Origin: Shewanella sp.
GTDB lineage: Bacteria; Pseudomonadota; Gammaproteobacteria; Enterobacterales; Shewanellaceae
Length of the DNA: 64,000 bases
Direction of reading: 5' to 3'
NCBI RefSeq assembly: GCF_013214165.1
Contig: NZ_JABSSM010000022.1
Coordinates: 42,248 to 106,247, forward strand
Part shown: positions 25,881-37,300 of the stretch, one piece after another
Layout: every line of letters begins with the position of its first letter
Numbering within the stretch: position 1 is the stretch's first letter
Position numbers and translations under genes: made by a program
Notes under the pieces: model-generated
Databases searched by the model: none
What the model saw: only the letters and a program-made list of their open reading frames with translations
What the model was told of the DNA's origin: nothing

Positions 25881-26777
25881 TTAGCTTGTAGCTTGCTGTT
25901 GCTTGCGTTTGTAGAACATGTCTATGGTGAATACCACCAAGGCTCCCCAGATAAACAAGAAGGTGATCCCTTTCTCTAGGTCGAAAGACTCGCCATAGAG
26001 GGTAACAGCCAAGATAAACATGATGGTCGGGCCCAGATACTGAAGAAAACCCAGTACTGATAGCGGGATCCTCACCGCCGCAGCGGCGAAACAGAGCAAG
26101 GGTATGGTGGTCACTATGCCCGCCGCCAATAGCAGCAGATTGAGTGACATCTCGTTGGTCATCATGTGGGTTAATGAGCCGCCTACATTGGCAAGCAGGT
26201 AGATGAGTGCAACCGGGAACAAGATGGCGGTCTCGACCAGCAAGCCAGTCTTAGCATCGACATTAACCTTTTTGCGTAGCAGTCCATAGAGAGCGAATGA
26301 GCCGGCAAGACCCAAAGATACCAGGGGAATGGAGCCAAACGAGATCAGCTGCACCATCACGCCGCTAGCGGCCAGAGCGACGGCAAACCATTGCAGTTTC
26401 CGCAGTCGCTCCCCCAGGAAGGCCATGCCTAACATGACATTCACTAATGGATTGATAAAATAACCTAAGCTGGCATCTAGCATATGATCATTATTGATAG
26501 CCCAGATAAACAGTAGCCAGTTAGCCGCGATCAGGATTGAGGTCAAGGTTAATACCATAAGCTGCTTGGGCCGCTTCAGCACTTGTCTGAGGCGAGCAAA
26601 GCCACCGAATGTCATCGTGAGCATGGTGACAAACACGAATGACCAGATCACCCGATGGATCAAGATCTCGGTAGCAGACACCTGTCCCAACAACTTGAAA
26701 TACAGGGGGGCGAAGCCCCAGAGAGTATAAGCACAAATAGCAAAGACTATGCCTTTGCGGTGTTCAGAATCGAGCAT
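25881..26777 (-). CDS. rarD: EamA family transporter RarD
   Basis: A 298-residue membrane protein with about ten hydrophobic segments in two EamA repeats. The N terminus GIVFAICAYTLWGFAPLYFK and the segment LGYFINPLVNVMLG are typical of RarD (drug/metabolite transporter superfamily). The substrate is unknown; the name comes from chloramphenicol sensitivity phenotypes. Confidence 0.92.
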   Translation of the reverse strand: MLDSEHRKGIVFAICAYTLWGFAPLYFKLLGQVSATEILIHRVIWSFVFVTMLTMTFGGFARLRQVLKRPKQLMVLTLTSILIAANWLLFIWAINNDHMLDASLGYFINPLVNVMLGMAFLGERLRKLQWFAVALAASGVMVQLISFGSIPLVSLGLAGSFALYGLLRKKVNVDAKTGLLVETAILFPVALIYLLANVGGSLTHMMTNEMSLNLLLLAAGIVTTIPLLCFAAAAVRIPLSVLGFLQYLGPTIMFILAVTLYGESFDLEKGITFLFIWGALVVFTIDMFYKRKQQQATS

Positions 26778-26858
26778 GGATTAGACTACAAAATGAGAAA
26801 GTGGCTCATTGTATTCCTCAAGCCTTATAGCCTCAAGGTTAAAGCGGTGAGTAATAGT

Positions 26859-26913
26859 TTCATGCCTGTCTCATGATAATGACACCAGCGGAAATAAAGC
26901 CGACAGGCATGAA
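26859..26913. repeat. long inverted repeat between rarD and the thioesterase gene
   Basis: TTCATGCCTGTC (26859-26870) and GACAGGCATGAA (26902-26913) are perfect 12-bp arms with a 31-nt loop. It follows the thioesterase gene (minus strand), but no T-run adjoins it. It could be a weak terminator or a protein-binding site. Confidence 0.45.
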
Positions 26914-26925
26914 TTTGAAGGGGGC

Positions 26926-27390
26926 TTAACCGACCATATAAGTGCCAGTGCCGAAGGCGATGTGATCGCCACGTTCATTATGCAGTTCCATGCGGCAGAC
27001 TGACACGCGATTGCCGGCGCGGATCACAGTGCCGGTGCCGGTAAATATCTCACCTCTGCCGGGCCTGAGGTAATCTATTCTTAGATCTATGGTGCCTAAG
27101 GTTTGCAAGCGGCTCTGTAGTTCTTCTACGCTCCAGTCGTCGCGACTGGCGACTAAACCCGAGAAGGCCGTTAGTCCACCGACAACGTCGAGCACAGTGG
27201 CTGTGACGCCGCCATGGAGGATCTGCTGGTGGATATTGCCGATAAGCTCAGGTTTCATATTGACGCTAACTTCGACGCCGTCGATATCATAACGTTTGAT
27301 GTCCATGCCCAAGAGGTTATGAAACGGCACTTGTTTATCGAACACCTCGGCCACTCTCTTAAGAATTTCGGCTTGCACTGGATTGGTCAT
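26926..27390 (-). CDS. hotdog-fold thioesterase (PaaI-like)
   Basis: A 154-residue protein with the hotdog thioesterase core HGGVTATVLDVVGG and the C-terminal GRVSVCRMELHNERGDHIAF-like strand pair. Such enzymes hydrolyse acyl-CoA thioesters; the substrate is not known. I start at ATG 27390 because AAAGG lies 6 nt upstream; the ATG at 27396 is too close to that site. It is divergent from recQ. Confidence 0.88.
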   Translation of the reverse strand: MTNPVQAEILKRVAEVFDKQVPFHNLLGMDIKRYDIDGVEVSVNMKPELIGNIHQQILHGGVTATVLDVVGGLTAFSGLVASRDDWSVEELQSRLQTLGTIDLRIDYLRPGRGEIFTGTGTVIRAGNRVSVCRMELHNERGDHIAFGTGTYMVG

Positions 27391-27555
27391 AAGCATCCTT
27401 TTATAGGGTAAGTATCTATTGCTGTTTATAATTAGAGCAATTAATCTATCGCTTACTCACCTTGGTATGCAAGATTATTCTCAAAGTTTAGGACGATCAT
27501 GAGAGACAAGAGGCGCGAGCTTTATTAGAATGGTCGGCCCTATTTCTGACTCCCG

Positions 27556-29388
27556 ATGCCCATGGACCAAGTGACGCCGCAACCTCAATCAGATCCACTC
27601 TCTTCGAGCCTGCAGTCGGTATTCGGCTACCGCACCTTCAGAAAAGGCCAGCGGGAGGTGATCGAGCAGATCTGCGCCGGTATCGATTGCCTGGTGATCA
27701 TGCCTACAGGGGGGGGGAAGAGCCTGTGTTATCAACTGCCGGCATTGCAGATGGCCGGTTTGACCATAGTGGTCTCACCGCTGATCTCCCTGATGAAAGA
27801 TCAGGTCGATAGCCTACAGCAGATGGGAGTCAATGCCGGATACCTCAATTCATCTCAGGCTGGGGAAGAGCGCGCCAGGATCCTCAGGGAGATGCACAGC
27901 GGCGAGCTAAAACTGCTTTATGTCTCTCCAGAGCGTTTGCTGCAAGCCAGCTTTATCGAGCGTTTACATGAACTGCATATCTCGCTTTTCGCCATAGATG
28001 AGGCTCATTGTATCTCCCAATGGGGTCATGATTTCAGGCCCGAGTATGCGGCGCTAGGCAGGCTGAGACAGTATTTCCCCCATGTGCCTATCATGGCGCT
28101 GACGGCCACGGCGGATCAGGCGACCAGGCAGGATATCTGCCAGCGTCTGACCATTACTCCCTTCTCCTTGCTCACCAGTTTCGATCGTCCTAACATTCGC
28201 TATACAGTGGCTGAGAAACTCAATGCCGCCAATCAGTTACGTCAGTTTGTCACTGCCCAAAATGGCACCAGTGGCATCATCTATTGTGGCAGCCGTAGAC
28301 GAGTCGATGAGGTGGCGGAACGGCTGAGACTTCAGGGTCATAATGCCGATGCCTATCATGCGGGCAGGACTCAGGAGGAGAGGGCCGATGTGCAAGACCG
28401 CTTCTTGAAAGATCAACTCGATATCGTGGTGGCAACCGTGGCATTTGGCATGGGTATCAACAAGTCCAACGTGCGTTACGTGGTGCATTACGATATTCCC
28501 AAGAGCGTGGAGTCCTATTATCAAGAGACGGGACGTGCCGGACGTGATGGTTTAGATGCTGAGGCCTTGATGCTGTTCGACCCCGCCGATATCGGCCGGG
28601 TACGTCATCTTATACAGCAAAATGAGCCGGGTCCCCAGCAGCAGGTCGAGCTACATAAGCTCAATACCATGGCCGCCTTTGCCGAGGCGCAGACCTGTCG
28701 TCGTCAGGTGCTGTTGCACTATTTCGACGAGCGTGCCGAACAGCCATGTGGTAACTGTGATATCTGTTTGGATCCGCCTAAGCGATATAACGGCATTCAA
28801 GATGCGCAGAAGGTGCTCTCCAGCATCTATCGTTTGAAGCAAGGCTTCGGCATCAATCACCTCATCGAGGTGTTGCGTGGCTCTAAGGCCGCCAATGTGC
28901 TCGACCGGGGCCATGATAAGTTATCCACCTGGGGAATAGGCAAAGACAAGAGTCATGAATACTGGCTGAGTATCATCAGGCAGATAATCCACCTAGGCTT
29001 TGCCAGTCAAGATATTACCCGGGGGTCGTCGGTCAAGTTGAATCCCTCGGCGCGAGCTGTGCTCAAAGGGGAAGTCGAGTTATTGTTGGCAGAGCCGAGG
29101 ATCATACTGCAAACCACGACTAAGCGTCGTAGCGGCAGCACTCGTGCGCCATTGAATTATGATCGTAAGTTATTTTCCAGATTGAAGTTGTTGCGCAGAC
29201 GCTTGGCTGAAGAGCTGGATGTGCCGCCTTATCTGGTATTCAACGATGCGACTCTGGCCGAAATGGCGGCCATGACCCCCACCAGTCCAGGCGAAATGCT
29301 GGCGGTTAACGGTGTCGGTGAGCGTAAGTTAGGCCGTTTCGGCGGTGAATTCCTCGATGAGATCGCTAACTACCTAGCCGATAGCTAG
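27556..29388 (+). CDS. recQ: ATP-dependent DNA helicase RecQ
   Basis: A 610-residue 3'-5' helicase acting in recombination and replication-fork repair. Walker A is TGGGKS (51-56) and DEAH is followed by CISQWGHDFRPEY (about 148-163). The zinc site has C381 and CGNCDIC (398-404), and an HRDC domain occupies about 530-605. All domains of E. coli RecQ (609 residues) are present. The last 15 codons form the first unit of a 75-bp tandem repeat that continues past the stop. Confidence 0.97.
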   Translation: MPMDQVTPQPQSDPLSSSLQSVFGYRTFRKGQREVIEQICAGIDCLVIMPTGGGKSLCYQLPALQMAGLTIVVSPLISLMKDQVDSLQQMGVNAGYLNSSQAGEERARILREMHSGELKLLYVSPERLLQASFIERLHELHISLFAIDEAHCISQWGHDFRPEYAALGRLRQYFPHVPIMALTATADQATRQDICQRLTITPFSLLTSFDRPNIRYTVAEKLNAANQLRQFVTAQNGTSGIIYCGSRRRVDEVAERLRLQGHNADAYHAGRTQEERADVQDRFLKDQLDIVVATVAFGMGINKSNVRYVVHYDIPKSVESYYQETGRAGRDGLDAEALMLFDPADIGRVRHLIQQNEPGPQQQVELHKLNTMAAFAEAQTCRRQVLLHYFDERAEQPCGNCDICLDPPKRYNGIQDAQKVLSSIYRLKQGFGINHLIEVLRGSKAANVLDRGHDKLSTWGIGKDKSHEYWLSIIRQIIHLGFASQDITRGSSVKLNPSARAVLKGEVELLLAEPRIILQTTTKRRSGSTRAPLNYDRKLFSRLKLLRRRLAEELDVPPYLVFNDATLAEMAAMTPTSPGEMLAVNGVGERKLGRFGGEFLDEIANYLADS

Positions 29389-29538
29389 AAGCTGCTAGCA
29401 ACAGTAGGCCGTTGCGGCGGTGAATTAGCTTAATAAGTCGCTAACTAGCTAGCCGATAGCTAGAAGCTGCTAGCAACAGTAGGCCGTTGCGGCGGTGAAT
29501 TAGCTTAATAAGTCGCTAACTCGCTAGCCGATAGCTAG
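29341..29538. repeat. 75-bp tandem repeat derived from the recQ 3' end, about 2.6 units
   Basis: Units are 29341-29415, 29416-29490 and a partial 29491-29538. The first unit contains the recQ C-terminal codons and stop. The second and third are nearly identical to each other but differ from the first in a block where TCCTCGATGAGA becomes AGCTTAATAAGT. The duplicated units contain in-frame stops and do not extend the protein. Confidence 0.9.
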
Positions 29539-29560
29539 GCCTGATTCTGGGAGGCACTAA

Positions 29561-31312
29561 CTAAGCCGTTACTGTGCTAAGGCTTACCTGTTTCCTATTC
29601 TTCAACATTAACAGTTTTACCTTAGCTCGTTTTATCAAAGACTCGAGGCTGTCCTGTTGTTGCAATTTTGCATAGCCAATATTAGTTCGATGACCTTGCT
29701 GAAGTGGCAGCATCACGGCTTTTATCTGTTCGATTATCTTTAAGGTCCCTTTCTCCTGTGTATGGGGTAACAAGATCACCAGCTCCTCGTCGATAGTCGT
29801 GGTGACGATGTCTTGCTCTCTGAGGAGATTCTCCAGTCTGGTATGCAAGAGAGGTAGATCGGCATGAAAAATATGTTTGCAATCGATAAGAATAAGACTC
29901 AAATTGAAACCGACAAGTTTACTGTGGCCGAGCAGTTTATCTATTTTCTGTTCGAGTGAGCTGGTGATCTTGGGCGCTGGTGCGAGCTTAGTCGATTTTC
30001 GTCTCTGTCTTATTGCTATAAGAGCCAGGAGGATGAATAGCGTAAGTAGTATATATTCACTCTTAAACTGAGTGTGATGGCCTAACATGTGACTGTGTTC
30101 ACCTAGGGCGGAATGTACAATTTGTTGTCGACTCAGGCGAGTGTTTAATTGCTGTAAACGCGTATCCTTGATGAAGTTAAAGGTATTTTCTGCAGCATCG
30201 AATCTGAGCAGCTGGTAATGATATGCCTGTTCGAAATTTCCCAGACGAACGTAATAGTCACTCAATACCTGATAACAAAGTACTAACTCATGATATTTAG
30301 AGGTTTGTAGACTCTTTGCTATGGCTTGGTTCATCAGGGGCATGGCTCTAGCCTGGTTGTCGCTTGTCAGTAGCACTTGGGCAAGTAGACGTTGGGTACG
30401 TAATGTTTCTATGGTGCTTTTTTGTTTAATGAAGGTATGTAAACTGATCTCCAATAGCTGAATCGCACGACTGTAATTTTCTCTCCTATATTCCAGCTGA
30501 GCAATATCCTTGTAACTCACGGCAAGCTCGAAAGCCGTTTCGAGTTCGGGTAATAAATTTTTTGCCTCTTTAATCAGCTGGTCACTGGATTGGGAACGGT
30601 TAAATTGAGCCATTTTTGCCACTAGTATGCTGGCAGTGAGTAGCACCTTCCCCTTGGGATCATCTCTAACTAGGGCCTTTGCCAATATCTGGTAGGCAGG
30701 ATTAAATTGACTGTTCTTGGCCAGCAGTTGGCTCATGGCGAATGTGATGCTGATTCTGGGGGGGAGTACCCAATTGACTGCTTGAGATTGGGTATCGGCA
30801 TAGATATCACTGGCTAAACCGAGATCTTCGAATGCGCTGCTGTAGCTGTCCATCTGGGTGTCTATTATGCCTCTAAGCCTTAATCCATTCACTAGGGACT
30901 GAGGTTGTTTCAGCTCCCTAGACAGCATGATTGAGCTGTCTAGTAAGGGAAGCGCCTGTCGGTAATCACCATAGTGACTGAATGCGGCAGCCATACAGTT
31001 GAGAAAATAGGGACGCGCCTGATCTAGCTTGAGGAGCTTCGCCTTGGCTTCATTCATACGGGCAAGGTTAATTGCCGCCTCATTATCACCTAATTGCAGC
31101 AGAGTTTCACAGCGGAGTAGAGTGAGCCTGAGCTTCTCAGCTTCAGAGAGTTTGATCTGTGACGTTATACTGTCTAGTTTGTTGATTTCAATTAGGGCTT
31201 GGCTGGGGTATTGGTATACTAGCGTATTGACCGTATCGAGTCTGTCTTGTGTACTTGCCCATGCTGGCACTAGCCAGAACGTGAGGCAAAGCACTGAGAG
31301 ACGAAAGATCAT
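29561..31312 (-). CDS. TPR-repeat membrane protein with degenerate GGDEF domain
   Basis: A 583-residue protein. An N-terminal signal peptide (FRLSVLCLTFWLVPAWA) is followed by about 380 residues of helical TPR-like repeats, a membrane segment near 415-435 (YILLTLFILLALIAI) and a cytoplasmic domain of about 140 residues. That domain has the GGDEF fold pattern (LSLILIDCKHIF, ELVILLPHT, NIGYAKLQQQDSLESLIKRA), but the signature reads TIDEEL rather than GGDEF, so c-di-GMP synthesis is unlikely. It could be a periplasmic sensor passing a signal to a non-catalytic GGDEF module. It stands alone between recQ and the leu operon. Confidence 0.75.
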   Translation of the reverse strand: MIFRLSVLCLTFWLVPAWASTQDRLDTVNTLVYQYPSQALIEINKLDSITSQIKLSEAEKLRLTLLRCETLLQLGDNEAAINLARMNEAKAKLLKLDQARPYFLNCMAAAFSHYGDYRQALPLLDSSIMLSRELKQPQSLVNGLRLRGIIDTQMDSYSSAFEDLGLASDIYADTQSQAVNWVLPPRISITFAMSQLLAKNSQFNPAYQILAKALVRDDPKGKVLLTASILVAKMAQFNRSQSSDQLIKEAKNLLPELETAFELAVSYKDIAQLEYRRENYSRAIQLLEISLHTFIKQKSTIETLRTQRLLAQVLLTSDNQARAMPLMNQAIAKSLQTSKYHELVLCYQVLSDYYVRLGNFEQAYHYQLLRFDAAENTFNFIKDTRLQQLNTRLSRQQIVHSALGEHSHMLGHHTQFKSEYILLTLFILLALIAIRQRRKSTKLAPAPKITSSLEQKIDKLLGHSKLVGFNLSLILIDCKHIFHADLPLLHTRLENLLREQDIVTTTIDEELVILLPHTQEKGTLKIIEQIKAVMLPLQQGHRTNIGYAKLQQQDSLESLIKRAKVKLLMLKNRKQVSLSTVTA

Positions 31313-31650
31313 TGGGTGAAGCTCCGTTTACTTATTCTAAATCCATGTGGCAGGCATTATAACTAATTTGATGCATTAAAAAACCACAGAGTATGATTTA
31401 GAACTATTTGTTGCAAAACAGACTTATTATCTAGATATCTTAGGTAAATGGCTGCTGATTATAGGGTTAATGAAAAGATAGCCAAGCTTTAAAGGTGTTT
31501 ACTCTGGTCTAATCAGGCCGAAGTGAAAAAAATGGGGTTGACACCGGAGCCGCCACACGTTAAAAATTAACCGTTCTTTACTAAACTAACGTCATAATCG
31601 AGTATTAACCAGCTGCATAATTAATTGTGCACACTGAATAAATAAGACAG

Positions 31651-31719
31651 ATGAATATAAAACGTGCATTACTCAACCTCCTCATTCTCATTCTCGCAGG
31701 TCCTGCGCGGAGGATGTAG
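31651..31719 (+). CDS. leuL: leu operon leader peptide
   Basis: A 22-codon frame encoding MNIKRALLNLLILILAGPAR plus RM, with seven leucines clustered in the middle. It is followed by a strong terminator at 31752 and then leuA. This is the arrangement of ribosome-mediated attenuation by leucyl-tRNA supply: stalling at the Leu codons should prevent the terminator from forming. Confidence 0.88.
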   Translation: MNIKRALLNLLILILAGPARRM

Positions 31720-31751
31720 TGTTGCACACTCGATAGAGAAACAGCATTCAC

Positions 31752-31782
31752 AAACCCCGCGCTAACAAACGCGGGGTTTTTT
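31752..31782 (+). terminator. leu attenuator
   Basis: AAACCCCGCG and CGCGGGGTTT pair around CTAACAAA and run into T. It lies 32 bp after the leader peptide stop and about 45 bp before leuA. Confidence 0.92.
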
Positions 31783-31827
31783 GTTGTTAAGCGCAAATAA
31801 TAATTAGGTCTTCCACGGAGAAACCAG

Positions 31828-34547
<2,720 letters not shown>

Positions 34548-34551
34548 GCTA

Positions 34552-34719
34552 ATGACTAAGACGTTATACGAATACGGCATGAGGGATGGTTTTACTGTCT
34601 CGGTTATTACATTCATTATAGGGGAGAGCTAACTCGTGGCTAAGACTTTATATGAACATGGCATGAGGGATGGTTTTACTATCTCGGTTATTACATTAAC
34701 GCTAGGGGGAAGTTAACTC
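34552..34719 (+). repeat. two tandem 84-bp units between leuB and leuC, each a possible 27-codon ORF
   Basis: Unit 1 is 34552-34635 and unit 2 is 34636-34719; they differ at 14 of 84 positions. Each begins like leuC (ATG/GTG, then MAKTLYE-like codons) and ends with a G-rich ribosome site and TAACTC just before the next start. Read as proteins they give 26 residues each (MTKTLYEYGMRDGFTVSV... and MAKTLYEHGMRDGFTISV...), 19 of 26 identical, with TAA stops. The real leuC ATG follows directly. They could be degenerate copies of the leuC start region or small translated peptides. Confidence 0.85.
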
Positions 34720-36120
34720 ATGGCTAAGACGTTATACGAGAAGGTATGGGATGCACATATCGTCATTGAGAACGAGGATGAAGCGCCACTGATCTATGTC
34801 GACAGACATCTGGTCCATGAGGTGACATCACCCCAGGCATTCAGTGGTTTGAGGGCGGCGGGTCGTAAAATGCGCGCGCCAGAGAAAACCTTCGCAACCA
34901 TGGATCATAACACTTCGACTAAGAGTGCAAGTCTAGATGCTTTGAGTCCTATGGCTCGAATCCAGGTAGAAACACTGCAGGATAACTGTAAAGAGTTTGG
35001 TGTGCGCCTGTATGACATACATCATAAGAACCAAGGCATAGTGCATGTGATGGGGCCTGAGCTCGGCATCACCATACCCGGCGCCGTTATTGTATGTGGT
35101 GACTCGCACACCGCCACTCATGGTGCATTTGGTGCACTGGCGTTCGGCATAGGTACGTCTGAAGTTGAGCACGTGATGGCGACGCAAACCTTGCGTCAGT
35201 TAAAAGCCAAGACGATGAAGATTGTGGTACGTGGGCATGTCGCTGCCGGGATCACGGCCAAAGATATCGTACTTGCCATCATAGGCAAGATCGGTATGGA
35301 TGGCGGCACGGGTTATGTGGTCGAGTTTTGTGGTGAGGCTATCGAAGCCTTAACCATGGAGGGTCGCATGACTGTGTGTAATATGGCCATTGAGATGGGG
35401 GCTAAGGCGGGGATGATTGCGCCGGATGCGACCACGGTCGAATACATGAAAGGGCGTGAATTTTCACCCAAGGGCCAAGCTTGGGAGCAGGCGGTAGCGG
35501 ATTGGGCCGAACTAAAAACCGATGACGATGCCGTTTTTGATGCGACAGTCGTGCTCGAGGCCGGTGATATCGCGCCTCAACTCACATGGGGAACCAATCC
35601 AGGGCAAGTCGTTGCCATCGACGGCGTCGTACCCAACCCTGCCGATGAACCAAACGCTACGGTTAGACACAGCATCGAAAAAGCACTCAAGTATGTGGCG
35701 CTCACTGCCGGGACTCGTATGACTGATGTGAGTATCAACAAGGCTTTTATCGGCTCATGTACTAATTCTCGTATCGAAGATCTACGCGCTGCGGCAGCAC
35801 AGGCTAAGGGCCGTAAAGTGGCTGATGGTGTGATCGCAATTGTGGTACCAGGATCTGGCTTAGTGAAGGAGCAGGCGGAGGCCGAAGGCCTGGATAAAAT
35901 TTTTATCGACGCGGGATTCGAGTGGCGTCTACCGGGTTGCTCTATGTGTTTAGCGATGAACGATGATCGTTTAGAGGCCGGCGATCGCTGCGCCTCAACC
36001 AGTAATCGTAATTTCGAGGGACGTCAGGGACGAGGCAGTCGCACTCACCTTGTTAGCCCAGCTATGGCCGCAGCGGCAGCGATAGCAGGTCACTTCGTCG
36101 ATATTCGCAAGCCTTACTAG
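34720..36120 (+). CDS. leuC: 3-isopropylmalate dehydratase large subunit
   Basis: A 466-residue aconitase-family subunit. The 4Fe-4S cysteines are C347 (GSCTNSR), C407 and C410 (GCSMC). With LeuD it isomerises 2- to 3-isopropylmalate. A GGGGGAAG ribosome site provided by the second 84-bp unit precedes the ATG. The stop codon lies in a 31-bp segment that recurs 69 bp downstream. Confidence 0.97.
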   Translation: MAKTLYEKVWDAHIVIENEDEAPLIYVDRHLVHEVTSPQAFSGLRAAGRKMRAPEKTFATMDHNTSTKSASLDALSPMARIQVETLQDNCKEFGVRLYDIHHKNQGIVHVMGPELGITIPGAVIVCGDSHTATHGAFGALAFGIGTSEVEHVMATQTLRQLKAKTMKIVVRGHVAAGITAKDIVLAIIGKIGMDGGTGYVVEFCGEAIEALTMEGRMTVCNMAIEMGAKAGMIAPDATTVEYMKGREFSPKGQAWEQAVADWAELKTDDDAVFDATVVLEAGDIAPQLTWGTNPGQVVAIDGVVPNPADEPNATVRHSIEKALKYVALTAGTRMTDVSINKAFIGSCTNSRIEDLRAAAAQAKGRKVADGVIAIVVPGSGLVKEQAEAEGLDKIFIDAGFEWRLPGCSMCLAMNDDRLEAGDRCASTSNRNFEGRQGRGSRTHLVSPAMAAAAAIAGHFVDIRKPY

Positions 36121-36195
36121 GAGCACCGGGATGTATGAATTTTTTATAGTCTATGATGAGATGTCGTCGATATTCACAGAGCTGACTAGGAGCAC
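36096..36195 (+). repeat. duplicated 31-bp segment around the leuC stop / leuD ribosome site
   Basis: Segments 36096-36126 and 36165-36195 match at 26 of 31 positions and start 69 bp apart. Both contain CGTCGATATTC and ACTAGGAGCAC. The first holds the leuC stop codon; the second places its AGGAG ribosome site before leuD. Confidence 0.65.
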
Positions 36196-36201
36196 AGATT
36201 A

Positions 36202-36807
36202 ATGAATCCATTTACCTCACACACTGGGCTTGCGGTCATGATCGATAGCGCTAATGTGGATACCGATCAGATCATCCCTAAGCAGTTTCTGTCTAAAGTG
36301 ACTCGCGACGGTTTTGGTGTGCACCTGTTCCATGATTGGCGTTATTTGGACGAGGCTGGCGATCAGCCAAATCCAGCGTTTAGCCTCAACTTTTCCAGAT
36401 ATAAGGGCGCCTCGGTTCTCCTTACTAAGGAAAATTTTGGCTGTGGTTCTAGCCGTGAGCATGCGCCATGGGCATTAGCCGATTTTGGTTTACGCGCCAT
36501 TATCGCACCAAGCTTTGCCGATATTTTCTACGGTAACTCTATCAATAACGGCCTGCTGCCGGTGCGTTTGACTGATGTCGAAGTGCAGCAGTTGATGGAT
36601 GAGGTTGAGGCACAAGAGGGCGCCGAGATCACCGTCGATCTTGAGGCCTTAACGGTCACATCTCCGTCGGGGGCTACATTTAGTTTTGAGATTGAGACGT
36701 CGGCTCGACACAACCTGCTCAATGGCTTGGATGCCATTGGTTTGACGTTAGCTTATGTCGATCAGATCGCGGCTTATGAAGCAAAACTTCCAAGCTGGAA
36801 GCTGTAA
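36202..36807 (+). CDS. leuD: 3-isopropylmalate dehydratase small subunit
   Basis: A 201-residue swivelling-domain subunit partnering Leu[12 protein letters not shown] (about 21-31) and [16 protein letters not shown] (about 77-92) match the family. AGGAG lies about 10 nt before the ATG. It is the last gene of the leu operon and a terminator follows. Confidence 0.97.
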   Translation: MNPFTSHTGLAVMIDSANVDTDQIIPKQFLSKVTRDGFGVHLFHDWRYLDEAGDQPNPAFSLNFSRYKGASVLLTKENFGCGSSREHAPWALADFGLRAIIAPSFADIFYGNSINNGLLPVRLTDVEVQQLMDEVEAQEGAEITVDLEALTVTSPSGATFSFEIETSARHNLLNGLDAIGLTLAYVDQIAAYEAKLPSWKL

Positions 36808-36851
36808 GTTTTTTTAAGCGTACATTTGTACTGTAAGTGTTACCAATCCAG

Positions 36852-36883
36852 AGCCGGATAAACATGAGTTTATCCGGCTTTTG
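36852..36883 (+). terminator. leu operon terminator
   Basis: AGCCGGATAAAC and GTTTATCCGGCT form a perfect 12-bp stem around ATGA, followed by TTTTG. Confidence 0.92.
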
Positions 36884-37300
36884 TATTAAATCCCAATTCA
36901 CTTTCTCTATGTTATTGAAAATATTGTCGTTTTGTTTTTTTGTGGGAACCAATGCAAGGTTTTGTTGTTTTTGGCAGTGGTTTTAACTGGCAGAACTTTT
37001 CTATTTAAGCTAACGTGTGTAAGTCACTGCTTGCGCCGTTACTTGTTGATTTATATCACTATTGTGGTGGTGTTCATCATCTATTCCCAATCCTGTGGTG
37101 ACACAGTCTCGTCATTGCTGACTCCTAGACCGTTTTAAATAGCCATTTAATCTTAACAAATACTGCATACCTCAGCATATCTAGTTAATTACTCTGAATC
37201 ATCTCTCTTGCTTGCAAAGATACTCTGCATAAGTACACTCCAGATGCTAAAAATCGAGCTAATGCTCTAAAGCTGATATCGATTAAGAAAGATAATAATT
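36884..37300. other. intergenic region between leuD and the FadL-type gene
   Basis: About 417 bp with no convincing gene. A 68-codon frame at 36932-37138 is hydrophobic but has no ribosome site or family resemblance. The region presumably holds the FadL promoter; I could not pick one with confidence. Confidence 0.4.

Noticed and set aside
34552..34719. Alternative N-terminal extension of leuC
   Set aside because: Both repeat units end in TAA before the leuC ATG, and leuC without them has the normal family start.
36932..37138. 68-codon hydrophobic frame between leuD and the FadL-type gene
   Set aside because: No ribosome site, no family resemblance and T-rich composition that makes hydrophobic frames by chance.
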